Of a stretch of 7,272 bases of DNA, positions 1 to 6,510 are shown piece by piece. This stretch comes from Acidobacteriaceae bacterium (GTDB lineage Bacteria > Acidobacteriota > Terriglobia > Bryobacterales > Bryobacteraceae), in assembly GCA_019239585.1 (NCBI GenBank), contig JAFAZU010000424.1, positions 1-7,272 on the forward strand, read 5' to 3'. The notes below the pieces were generated by a model. That model ran no database searches and was not told the DNA's origin. It saw only the letters and a list, made by a program, of their open reading frames with translations. The stretch's first letter is position 1; each line of letters starts with the position of its first letter. The position numbers and the translations under genes were made by a program.

Positions 1-1238
1 TGAATTAGCCGGAAGCCCAGCCACTGTGCGTCTGTTTCGTACCAGATACTCTTTGGCAATTGCGGGTCCTGCTGTTTCCAGGAAGGATCGGAAGGGACCC
101 GCGCCGTACACGTCACCTTGTCGGCTGCGTCGTTCCAGGAGCCGCCACGGACAGAGTGCGGATAGGGTTGCGTCGCCTTCACCCACGGATTTGTTTCCGT
201 ACCGGCCTTGTAGGGAGCATAAGCGTCCAGCGTCCACTCCATCACGTTGCCCAGCATGTCGTAAAGATTCCACGCGTTCGGCTTCTTCGTGCCTACCTTG
301 GCGTACTTGCCCCCGCTATCTGCCGCAAACCACGCGTACTCGCTTAGCTTTGAAGCGTCACTACCAAAATAGTAAAGAGCCGTTGACCCAGCCCGGCAGG
401 CGTACTCCCATTCGGCTTCCGTCGGCAATCGGTAAATCTCGCCGGTTTTGCTGCTAAGCCATTCTGCATACTTGTTAGCCGCATGCTGGGTCATGCTGAT
501 GGCCGGAAATCCATTGATGCCCATCCCGAAACTCATCTCCACATAGGGGCGAGTGGGCCGGGTCACACCATCCACCAGTTCATCTTTATGAGCGATTTCG
601 CCCGCCTGATTGGCAAACATGAACAGCCGGTATTCATCCCAAGTCACCTCATGCGTCTGCATCCAGAACGCATCCACATGGACCTTATGCTGCGGCTGCT
701 CGTCCTTCGGACCGCCCGGACCGGACCCCATGGTGAAGTCACCTGCCGGGATCGGCGCCATGTCATACTTCACGGTCGTATTGGGAACCGTGACGCTGTA
801 AGCCTGCGGTTTCCCTGCCGCTTGTTGATGCGCTAGAATCCGTTCCCGAATTTTGCGGACAGTTTCCATTTCGCCGGAAGCGCCAGCCAGTGCGGTTGCG
901 GACTTTACCGGAGTTTTCAAAGTTGCTTTCTCCGGCCACTCCGCGCCGCTTTGAACCCATTGGCGCAGGATTTCAATATTCACTGCACTCAGTTTGCCTC
1001 CCGGCGGCATGGACCCATTCGCCACGCTGGTGAATACCCGGCTCGCCTGAGGATTTCCGGGCGCCAGAACTTTCGAGTCCAGCATGGCCTGTCGTGAGGT
1101 CAGATTGATATGTGACCCGACCCCATGACAGCCAAGGCAGTTGGTTTCAAGAATCGGCGCTACGTCCCGCTGAAAGTCAATAGACGGGGCCGCTTGCACT
1201 TGTACGAGACTTAAGCCCAAGAAGGCAAATACGAGCAT
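1..1238 (-). CDS. Exported cytochrome c / SUMF1 (formylglycine-generating-enzyme-like) fusion, 3' end cut by window
   Basis: The reading frame is open from ATG at 1238 to the window edge, giving 412 residues. Residues 1-16 form a short Sec-like signal (hydrophobic core, VQA before the probable cut) with no positive charge at the start. Residues about 20-100 match a planctomycete-type cytochrome c domain: DFQRDVAPIL, haem motif CLGCH (34-38), and GSMPPGGKL with Met77 as likely distal ligand. After a charged linker (about 103-145), a SUMF1/FGE-sulfatase fold runs from about 158: PAGDFTMGS (164-172), RLPTEAEWEYA (270-280), GNVMEW (330-335), RGGSW (364-368), GFRL (408-411). True formylglycine-generating enzymes use two cysteines near the C-terminus; only Cys377 is seen here and the partner five residues earlier is Ala372, so FGE activity is doubtful. 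The frame is still open at base 1, but GFRL is usually near the SUMF1 C-terminus, so little is probably missing. The start lies 8 bases after the oxidoreductase stop, which implies one operon and translational coupling. The partner or substrate is unknown. Confidence 0.9.
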   Translation of the reverse strand, partial: MLVFAFLGLSLVQVQAAPSIDFQRDVAPILETNCLGCHGVGSHINLTSRQAMLDSKVLAPGNPQASRVFTSVANGSMPPGGKLSAVNIEILRQWVQSGAEWPEKATLKTPVKSATALAGASGEMETVRKIRERILAHQQAAGKPQAYSVTVPNTTVKYDMAPIPAGDFTMGSGPGGPKDEQPQHKVHVDAFWMQTHEVTWDEYRLFMFANQAGEIAHKDELVDGVTRPTRPYVEMSFGMGINGFPAISMTQHAANKYAEWLSSKTGEIYRLPTEAEWEYACRAGSTALYYFGSDASKLSEYAWFAADSGGKYAKVGTKKPNAWNLYDMLGNVMEWTLDAYAPYKAGTETNPWVKATQPYPHSVRGGSWNDAADKVTCTARVPSDPSWKQQDPQLPKSIWYETDAQWLGFRLI

Positions 1239-1246
1239 GGAACGGC

Positions 1247-2560
1247 CTACACCAATTTAGTAATACCGGGCTGTGCTCGCGGGGGAACCGGCATGCTTGC
1301 GGTCATGTCCAGGTGATCCGGGAACAGCTTCTCCTGTGAATTCAGGACCTGGTCCCAAGTCACTTCCTGTCCGGTATAGGCCGCCATGCGCCCCATGATT
1401 GCCTGGAGCGTGCTGGTCGCCATCCGTTTCCCGTCATTCACCGGCTGACTTTTGCGGATCGAAGCAAACAGTACATCGTGTTCGCGCTGATACATGTCGT
1501 ATTTCTGTCCGCTCCAGGTCCAGTTTGTTTTGCCTTCGATCTTCGGAACCGGCCCACGGCCAATTGTCAGGATGCCATCGGTTCCCATGATGTAATCGGC
1601 GTTCTCGTTGTAACAGCCCTCAATCTGCCGGTTGGCTACGAAAGCCCGCACGCTGTTCGGGTATAGATAATTCACTTCAAAGTGGTCGTAGATATTGCCG
1701 CCTTCTGCCGGAATCACGCGCCCTCCCACGGCAACGCAACTGGCTGGAGGCACATCGCGCATGGCCCATGCCACTTTATCCACGCTATGGACAGCCTGCT
1801 CCACAATACTATCGCCGCAGAGCCAGACGAAGTTGTACCAGTTTCGAATCTGCCACTCGGTGTCGCCCATGCCCTCCGGTCGCGTACTCTCAGGGGGCAT
1901 AGGTTTCACCGGATTTGTGTAGTAAGTGGCGTAGTAGGACACAAGGCGACCAATCGCGCCGTCGAACATCTGCTTGAACGTGTCCTCGATCATGTTGCTA
2001 TAACGCCAGCAGAATCCCGCCACAAGCGACAGGTTCTTCTGCCTCGCTTTTTCCGACAAGTCCAGCACCGACCGGATACCCGGAGCGTCGGTCGACACCG
2101 GTTTTTCGCAGAACACATTTTTGTTTGCGTTGATACAGGCAGCCAGGTGCTGCGGACGAAAGCCGGGAGGCGTCGCCAGCAGCACGACATCCACGCCGCT
2201 ATCGATCACTTTCTGATACGCATCCATACCTAAAAACTGCTGGGGTTGTTCAACCTTCACGCGGTCAGCCACGCGCGTAATAGCTTTCAAGGTTTGCAAG
2301 CATTTATCCACCTGCGACTGAGCGACGTCAGCCACGGCGGTCAATTCGGCGTAATCGTCCGCGTGCAGCGCCTGCGAAGCAGCGCCGGTTCCCCGTCCCC
2401 CACAGCCTACTAGTCCAACTTTGATAGCGTTGGTAACATTCTGGCCCGAGATAATGGCGGGAAAGCCTGAAACGAGTGCGGCGCCCAAAGCGCCCGTGGT
2501 AGTCCTGACAAACTGTCGGCGGTCGGATTTTGGCGAATCGGTAAGCATTGCAATCAGCAT
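1247..2560 (-). CDS. Tat-exported Gfo/Idh/MocA family oxidoreductase
   Basis: A 437-residue NAD(P)-dependent sugar or polyol dehydrogenase-like protein. I chose ATG 2560 because AGGGAG lies 7 bases upstream and it places a Tat signal near the N-terminus: DRRQFV (13-18), then a hydrophobic stretch to about residue 38. The frame stays open up to an ATG at 2659, but that would run into the divergent gene and bury the signal. The Rossmann domain begins at about 46 with VGLVGCGGRG (nucleotide loop, 52-57); an acidic residue at the end of beta2 (Asp78) favours NAD-type binding. The family EKP motif is at 152-154 (Lys153 probable catalytic), and EQAVHSVDK (254-262) supplies the conserved His258. The C-terminal alpha/beta domain includes GGRVIP. 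Length is normal for Tat-exported members. Export implies a tightly held cofactor, as in Zymomonas glucose-fructose oxidoreductase (family knowledge). It forms an operon with the haem c/SUMF1 gene. The substrate cannot be read from sequence; glucoside 3-oxidation is a hypothesis. Confidence 0.95.
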   Translation of the reverse strand: MLIAMLTDSPKSDRRQFVRTTTGALGAALVSGFPAIISGQNVTNAIKVGLVGCGGRGTGAASQALHADDYAELTAVADVAQSQVDKCLQTLKAITRVADRVKVEQPQQFLGMDAYQKVIDSGVDVVLLATPPGFRPQHLAACINANKNVFCEKPVSTDAPGIRSVLDLSEKARQKNLSLVAGFCWRYSNMIEDTFKQMFDGAIGRLVSYYATYYTNPVKPMPPESTRPEGMGDTEWQIRNWYNFVWLCGDSIVEQAVHSVDKVAWAMRDVPPASCVAVGGRVIPAEGGNIYDHFEVNYLYPNSVRAFVANRQIEGCYNENADYIMGTDGILTIGRGPVPKIEGKTNWTWSGQKYDMYQREHDVLFASIRKSQPVNDGKRMATSTLQAIMGRMAAYTGQEVTWDQVLNSQEKLFPDHLDMTASMPVPPRAQPGITKLV

Positions 2561-2567
2561 ATCCGAA

Positions 2568-2573
2568 CTCCCT
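2568..2573 (-). promoter_or_regulatory. Shine-Dalgarno deciding the oxidoreductase start
   Basis: On the minus strand AGGGAG stands 7 bases before ATG 2560. It is the only strong ribosome-binding site near the 5' end of this frame. It supports the 437-residue product over a 470-residue product starting at 2659. Confidence 0.75.
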
Positions 2574-2582
2574 GGCAAATAC

Positions 2583-2607
2583 GTAATTCCTTCAAAATTT
2601 GAATTAC
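2583..2607. promoter_or_regulatory. Inverted-repeat candidate operator in divergent intergenic region
   Basis: Two nested, offset inverted repeats lie in the 75-base gap between the divergent oxidoreductase and TIM-barrel genes. The outer pair is GTAATTC (2583-2589) and GAATTAC (2601-2607). The inner pair is TTCAAA (2591-2596), one A, then TTTGAA (2598-2603). Both are perfect and AT-rich in a GC-richer background. The right side overlaps a possible -35 (TTGAAT, 2600-2605) for the plus-strand gene, with GATAAA (2622-2627) 16 bases downstream as a weak -10. Position and symmetry suit a dimeric regulator controlling both directions, but no regulator gene is in the window. A chance AT-rich palindrome is possible. 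Confidence 0.4.
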
Positions 2608-2635
2608 AAAAGGGAACTTGCGATAAAACAGTTGC

Positions 2636-3538
2636 ATGCATCGCAGGACTCTTCTCCAATCTGCTTTGGCCCTCGGTGCGGCCAGGCTATTCGCATCGCA
2701 ACGGCTGCCAATCGCCACCGCTGTCGAATACAGCATGCTGCCCGCCACCGCATCCATCAAGGATCGTTTTCAAATCGCCCATGACGCCGGTTTCGAGCGC
2801 ATCGAATGTCCCACGACACCAGATCAGGCAGACGCGGAAGCCATGAAGGAAGCAGCCGCTCAGGCTGGCATCAAAATTCATTCTGTGATGAATATGGATC
2901 ATTGGAAGTACCCGCTGTCTTCTCCTGATCCGGCCGTCACCAACAGGAGTTTGGAGGGCGCGCGGACATCCATTCGCAATGCCCATCTCTGGGGCGCTGA
3001 CACGGTATTGATCGTCCCCGGCGTTGTGGACAGCAAAACCTCCTATGGGGAGGCATACAAACGATCGAAGGAGAGCATTCGTCAACTGCTTCCGCTTGCG
3101 GAGGAACTCCAAGTCATCATCGCCGTCGAAGAGGTTTGGAACAAGTTTCTGCTGAGTCCACTGGAATTCGCTCAGTATGTCGACAGTTTTCAAAGTCCCT
3201 GGCTGAAGGCCTACTTCGACGTTGGCAACGTTGTGCTCTACGGCTATCCCCAGGACTGGATTCGCACGCTCGGCCCGCGCATTGTTAAGCTCCACATTAA
3301 AGATTTCTCGTTCCGCCGGGACCCGGCCACCAGGAAGAATGTCACAGATTGGGTTCCGTTAGGAGAGGGCGATATCGATTGGCCTGCCATTTACTCGGCG
3401 CTGGCGGACATTGGATACAAAGGCACTGCAACTGTTGAGCTAGAGGGCGGAGATCTCCCCTACCTGAAAGAGGTCTGCCGCCGATTGAATTTGATTCTGG
3501 CGGGCGAACTTCCGAGTGGAAAGAAATCTCCGGCCTAA
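2636..3538 (+). CDS. Tat-exported sugar phosphate isomerase/epimerase-like TIM-barrel protein
   Basis: A 300-residue member of the xylose-isomerase-like TIM-barrel superfamily (PF01261 type). The N-terminus HRRTLLQ (2-8) followed by a small-residue hydrophobic run to about 20 is a Tat-like signal, which fixes the ATG at 2636; the frame is stopped at TAA 2624-2626. No Shine-Dalgarno lies at a useful distance (AGGGA is about 20 bases away). The expected metal-binding tetrad is visible: Glu165 in VEEVWNKFLLSP, Asp195 in FDVGN, His220 in KLHIKDF, and Glu268 or Glu270 in VELEGG. The GEGDIDW segment (243-249) and the VWNKFLLSP and GYPQDWI (203-209) segments are typical of a subgroup annotated as UxuE-, hydroxypyruvate-isomerase- or epimerase-like. 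Relatives perform isomerisation, epimerisation, dehydration or lyase reactions on keto-sugars. Periplasmic location argues against a sugar-phosphate substrate. It diverges from the oxidoreductase and may act on its product. The exact reaction is unknown. Confidence 0.95.
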   Translation: MHRRTLLQSALALGAARLFASQRLPIATAVEYSMLPATASIKDRFQIAHDAGFERIECPTTPDQADAEAMKEAAAQAGIKIHSVMNMDHWKYPLSSPDPAVTNRSLEGARTSIRNAHLWGADTVLIVPGVVDSKTSYGEAYKRSKESIRQLLPLAEELQVIIAVEEVWNKFLLSPLEFAQYVDSFQSPWLKAYFDVGNVVLYGYPQDWIRTLGPRIVKLHIKDFSFRRDPATRKNVTDWVPLGEGDIDWPAIYSALADIGYKGTATVELEGGDLPYLKEVCRRLNLILAGELPSGKKSPA

Positions 3539-3546
3539 CGAGAAGC

Positions 3547-4254
3547 TTAGTTCTTGGTCATGCTCAAGCCGGTGACGATGACATCGGTGTTGTGAGCGAA
3601 GCGAAGCCCGTAGATGCCATCCGTGGACTTCAGCTTGCCCGCTGTAACCAGCGCAGCTTTGTCGTAACCTGCCACGGCTGTGCCGTTGATCGCGCACTCG
3701 ACGCGGTCACCTTTCACGGAAAGGGCGATCTCCTGTGTGACAGGTTCTCCGGGCCCGGCAGCTTTATGAACTGCTGCATTCTCTTCGCCGCGCCGGCCGT
3801 TCATCTGAAACGGCTCGGGGCCCAATCCGCGCACAATGAATCTTCCATCGCCGTACGCCGCGCAGTAAAGATAACTCTGCCCATCCCCACCCAAGTCGTT
3901 GCCTGCAATAACAATGCCGTACGGATGCGGGTGCGTATTCAGGCTCATGTACTTGGGTTCTTTGAATGTTGCCTTTACTGTGTAGTTGCCCGTAGCCTTG
4001 TTGGCTGGATTCCAATAGGTCACTGCCGGGCCAGTCGTCACATGCAGGGCACCTCCTTCCTTTGCAAGTTTCGCGTTGCTCAGCGATTGTCCTGATTGCT
4101 CCTCCTTCGCATCGATCTTTCCCGTCCAGCCGGGAACGGAGATGCCGCCGCCTTCAACGGCGCGGGAGGTTTCTGTTTGACCCTGGGCAGGAAGTGCTGC
4201 CGGGATGAGCGCCAAGACGGCAGTGGCAAAAGCGAGACGGTAAGTGAAATGCAT
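3547..4254 (-). CDS. Secreted concanavalin-like beta-sandwich protein (possibly DUF1080-related)
   Basis: A 235-residue protein. A Sec signal occupies about residues 1-23: Tyr5-Arg6, a hydrophobic core, then LPA before Gln24. The mature chain is rich in beta-strand-like segments: GWTGKIDAKE (42-51), LHVTTGPAVTYWNP (70-83), YTVKATFKEPK (91-101), YGIVIAGND (112-120), SYLYCAAYGDGRFIVRG (127-143), and a closing GLRFAHNTDVIVTGLSM (216-232). This order resembles lectin/glucanase-like sandwiches and DUF1080 (3-keto-disaccharide hydrolase) proteins common in Acidobacteria, but the NSG motif often seen in DUF1080 is not evident, so that link is inference. The start is supported by AAAGGA 9 bases upstream. 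Its stop is 8 bases from the convergent TIM-barrel gene's stop, and it diverges from the mutarotase-like gene. If DUF1080-like it could cleave a 3-keto-glycoside; otherwise it may be a carbohydrate-binding protein. Confidence 0.85.
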   Translation of the reverse strand: MHFTYRLAFATAVLALIPAALPAQGQTETSRAVEGGGISVPGWTGKIDAKEEQSGQSLSNAKLAKEGGALHVTTGPAVTYWNPANKATGNYTVKATFKEPKYMSLNTHPHPYGIVIAGNDLGGDGQSYLYCAAYGDGRFIVRGLGPEPFQMNGRRGEENAAVHKAAGPGEPVTQEIALSVKGDRVECAINGTAVAGYDKAALVTAGKLKSTDGIYGLRFAHNTDVIVTGLSMTKN

Positions 4255-4323
4255 GAGTGTATGTCCTTTCTGGGAAAGTCGGGCCAGTCATCAGTATATG
4301 CTCCTTCTGATATTCTTTATCGC
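4255..4323. promoter_or_regulatory. Short divergent promoter region
   Basis: Sixty-nine bases separate the beta-sandwich start from the preferred GTG start of the mutarotase-like gene. It holds the minus-strand Shine-Dalgarno and, toward the plus gene, a TATTCT hexamer (4311-4316) ending 7 bases before GTG 4324. There is no convincing -35 and no plus-strand Shine-Dalgarno. No strong inverted repeat was seen. Confidence 0.3.
4264..4269 (-). promoter_or_regulatory. Shine-Dalgarno of the beta-sandwich gene
   Basis: AAAGGA on the minus strand lies 9 bases before ATG 4254. It agrees with the start that gives a clean Sec signal peptide. Confidence 0.65.
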
Positions 4324-5481
4324 GTGCGTCATTTAGCGCTGATTACCTTTTTTGCTTACGCAGCGGTTTGCTGGCCGCAGGGTGCTGTCGGAAATGGAAC
4401 GTTTGAGGGCTACCCCGCTGTTACGCTTTCCAATGGAACTCTTCAGTTGACCATTACGCTGAAGGGCAGCACTCTCACTAGTATTGTGCTTGCTGATGAT
4501 CAGGAGAGGCTCAGCCCGCTCTGGAATCCGATCCGAATGGCACGTGAACTGGGGCAGAGTCACAAATTCGACGGCGGGGCAGGGCACTTCGTTTGCGTGG
4601 ATGGATTTGGAGCAGCATCGCCGGAGGAGAACGCGGCGGGAATGCCGTTTCATGGCGAAGCGCACGCGCAGACGTACGAAGTACACTCCGGGCGCGAAGG
4701 CACAAGCACAACAGCTACCTTAACAGCCAAGCTGCCGATTGTGCAGGAAGTGTTCACACGGACGTTTCGCGCCGTGGATGGTGAAAATGTTGTTTCGGTT
4801 GAGACTCAGTTGGAGAGCCTGCTTGGGTTTGACCGTCCGGTGAATTGGGCGGAACATGCGACCATCGGCTCGCCGTTTCTGGAATCTGGAGTGACGGTAG
4901 TCGATCTTTCCGGCTCGCGTTCGCAGACGCGCCCGTATGAGCAGGTTAATAACGGGCCGGTTCAGCGGCGGCTGCAGGGAGGAAAGGATTTTACTTGGCC
5001 GATGGCCCCCGGTCTCAACGGCAAGCCGATTGATCTTCGGCAGACGCCGGACAACCCGCATTATCTTGACCACGCGACCACGCTGCTCGATCCCACCCGT
5101 GATCTCCAGTGGGTAACGGCGCTCAATCCGAAAAAACGGCTGATTCTTGGATATGTGTTCCGGCGGTCGGAGTATCCGTGGCTGCAGTATTGGGGCAACT
5201 ATCCTCCTACAGGGAAGATGGCGCGCGGCCTGGAATTCAGCACGCAACCGTATGACGTGCCCCGGCGCGAGGTCATTAGTGCCGGTACGATGTTTAACAC
5301 GCCGATGTTCCGGTGGCTTCCGGCGAAATCGATGGTCAGATCGAAGTTTTTGCTGTTCTACGCTCATATACCGGAAGGCTTCGGGAAAGTGGACGATGTC
5401 CGACTGGAGAACCGCCAGATTGTGATTGAGGACCGCTCAGCCCACAAACAGGTTACATTAGCAGCCACGCTGGGTTTATGA
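4324..5481 (+). CDS. Secreted galactose-mutarotase-like (aldose-epimerase fold) protein
   Basis: A protein of 385 residues from GTG 4324. This start gives a compact Sec signal: RH, then a hydrophobic core to about residue 17, then QGAVG. In-frame ATGs at 4249 and 4261 would add 21 to 25 residues before the signal and crowd or overlap the divergent gene, and ATG 4096 is deep in it. None of these starts has a good Shine-Dalgarno, so the 5' end is uncertain. The mature chain looks like a galactose-mutarotase-type supersandwich. It has PFHGEA with His110-Gly111, NWAEHATIGSPF with His178, and GLEFSTQPYD with Glu304, in the order of the two histidines and C-terminal glutamate of aldose 1-epimerases. 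Overall similarity to classical GalM is low, closer in style to DUF4432-type uncharacterised proteins. It could interconvert anomers or bind an oxidised sugar. Its stop codon touches that of the convergent gene at 5482, and its terminator lies inside that gene. Confidence 0.85.
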   Translation: MRHLALITFFAYAAVCWPQGAVGNGTFEGYPAVTLSNGTLQLTITLKGSTLTSIVLADDQERLSPLWNPIRMARELGQSHKFDGGAGHFVCVDGFGAASPEENAAGMPFHGEAHAQTYEVHSGREGTSTTATLTAKLPIVQEVFTRTFRAVDGENVVSVETQLESLLGFDRPVNWAEHATIGSPFLESGVTVVDLSGSRSQTRPYEQVNNGPVQRRLQGGKDFTWPMAPGLNGKPIDLRQTPDNPHYLDHATTLLDPTRDLQWVTALNPKKRLILGYVFRRSEYPWLQYWGNYPPTGKMARGLEFSTQPYDVPRREVISAGTMFNTPMFRWLPAKSMVRSKFLLFYAHIPEGFGKVDDVRLENRQIVIEDRSAHKQVTLAATLGL

Positions 5482-5506
5482 TCAAGCTCCGCTTGTCAAT
5501 TTTTTT
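5479..5506 (+). terminator. Rho-independent terminator inside the convergent gene
   Basis: Stem TGA (5479-5481), a one-base bulge T, CAAGC (5483-5487), loop TCC, GCTTG (5491-5495), TCA (5496-5498), then a seven-T run (5500-5506). It begins with the stop codon of the mutarotase-like gene. All of it downstream of 5481 also encodes the last residues (KKLTSGA and stop) of the minus-strand TIM-barrel protein, whose two AAA lysine codons supply most of the T run. Confidence 0.75.
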
Positions 5507-6510
5507 AGGTATTGCAGGCTTTCGTCCAAGGCCTCCCGTTCGCGTTGCGCTTCGTCCTTCGTTTCCCAGGGTTCGTTCCGGTAAGGCTTTCCACTCTCGG
5601 CAATCTTCAAGTACCGTACAAACTCGGAGGCACGTGCGTTACCGTAAGCAGCCCAAAAGGCTTGGTCCCAATACGGCAGGATTCTGGGACCGAACAGGAT
5701 CGACTCCAGAGAGAGTGGCCTTCCTGGACATAGTTCAATGTACTTTCGCACATAGGAATTAATGCCAACGTTGCCGCGTCCCATTTGTACCCAGGTCACG
5801 GCGGCTCCCTGCGGCACTTTCCAAACTGCACTGTCACGCAGGTGGCTGGTGAGCACGTACGGATGTAGAACTTCCAACGTGAGGTGCGGGTCTTCCAACG
5901 TCCATAGCGGGTTTCCGGAATCGAGGCACACGCCTACAAAATCGGTGCCTGCTTCCTCGACCAGCATCTTGAGTTCACGCGCTTGCATATCACCCGCATG
6001 ATTCTCAATGGCTATTTTCACGTGATGGTCCAGCACCTTTGAGCGCACGTTTCGCAAGACTTTGACTGTGTCCTCAATACGCGCTTCGATAGGTCCGGGC
6101 TTGCGGTCGTCGGCGCTCCCCAGGACAGCTCGAACAATCGGAGATCCCACGATGTTTGCTGCTTCCATCATGCGGCCCAGTTGTTCTTCCGCTGTGCCTT
6201 CTTTGGGGTCGAACATTTTGGAGGTCGGGCAGATAGACTTCATGCCGATCTCCACCTCAAGGCCCAGTTTGGCGGCATGTTCCCGCACGGCGCGGAGGTT
6301 TTCCGGCGCAAGACCACCGATGAACCGGATCTCGGAGAAGTGTACTACCTGCACCTTCCGCTCTGCGCAGTAATCCAGGTATTGCAGGGGGGTCCAGTTC
6401 TGAGCGCGCAGGCTGAAGAGGTCAATGCCCAGCTTCACGTTTGGCTTTCCCCCAGCAGCGGTGAGCGGAGCGGCAGCAGCGGCGACGGCAAGAAATTCAC
6501 GACGGTTCAT
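5482..6510 (-). CDS. Tat-exported sugar phosphate isomerase/epimerase-like TIM-barrel protein (second copy)
   Basis: A 342-residue xylose-isomerase-like TIM barrel. The start is fixed by a textbook Tat signal, NRREFLA (2-8), plus an alanine-rich stretch to about residue 19. The metal tetrad is complete: Glu169 in IAIENHAGD, Asp197 in CLDSGNP, His223 in TSHLRDS, and Glu269 in LSLESI, which supports an active divalent-metal enzyme. It differs widely from the other TIM-barrel protein in the window (different loops around the metal ligands, and a charged C-terminal tail from about 308 with KPYRNEPWETKDE), so it is not a recent duplicate. Possible reactions are epimerisation, isomerisation or elimination on a keto-sugar; the sequence does not decide. 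No clear Shine-Dalgarno precedes ATG 6510; a TAAATT hexamer on the minus strand (6524-6519) ends 8 bases before it. It diverges from the serine hydrolase gene across 51 bases and converges without a gap on the mutarotase-like gene. Confidence 0.95.
   Translation of the reverse strand: MNRREFLAVAAAAAPLTAAGGKPNVKLGIDLFSLRAQNWTPLQYLDYCAERKVQVVHFSEIRFIGGLAPENLRAVREHAAKLGLEVEIGMKSICPTSKMFDPKEGTAEEQLGRMMEAANIVGSPIVRAVLGSADDRKPGPIEARIEDTVKVLRNVRSKVLDHHVKIAIENHAGDMQARELKMLVEEAGTDFVGVCLDSGNPLWTLEDPHLTLEVLHPYVLTSHLRDSAVWKVPQGAAVTWVQMGRGNVGINSYVRKYIELCPGRPLSLESILFGPRILPYWDQAFWAAYGNARASEFVRYLKIAESGKPYRNEPWETKDEAQREREALDESLQYLKKLTSGA

Noticed and set aside
26..836. Plus-strand open frames of up to 143 residues at the left edge
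   Set aside because: They lie antisense to the cytochrome c/SUMF1 gene, whose reading frame is open throughout and has family motifs to the edge.
1682..2233. 183-residue plus-strand open frame
   Set aside because: Antisense shadow of the oxidoreductase; histidine- and arginine-rich composition typical of a reversed coding strand.
2561..2659. 33-residue N-terminal extension of the oxidoreductase from ATG 2659
   Set aside because: It overlaps the divergent TIM-barrel gene, lacks a ribosome site and places the Tat motif about 45 residues in; ATG 2560 has AGGGAG at 7 bases.
2687..3295. 202-residue minus-strand open frame
   Set aside because: Antisense shadow of the first TIM-barrel gene, whose metal tetrad and Tat signal show the real frame.
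3536..3549. Possible terminator between convergent genes (CTAA and TTAG arms)
   Set aside because: The symmetry comes only from the two facing stop codons; the stem is too short and no T run follows on either strand.
4096..4248. Long upstream extension of the mutarotase-like gene from ATG 4096
   Set aside because: It is antisense to the N-terminal half of the beta-sandwich gene and would place the signal peptide about 77 residues in.
4720..5367. 215-residue minus-strand open frame
   Set aside because: Antisense shadow of the mutarotase-like gene; arginine-rich, low-complexity product with no recognisable motif.
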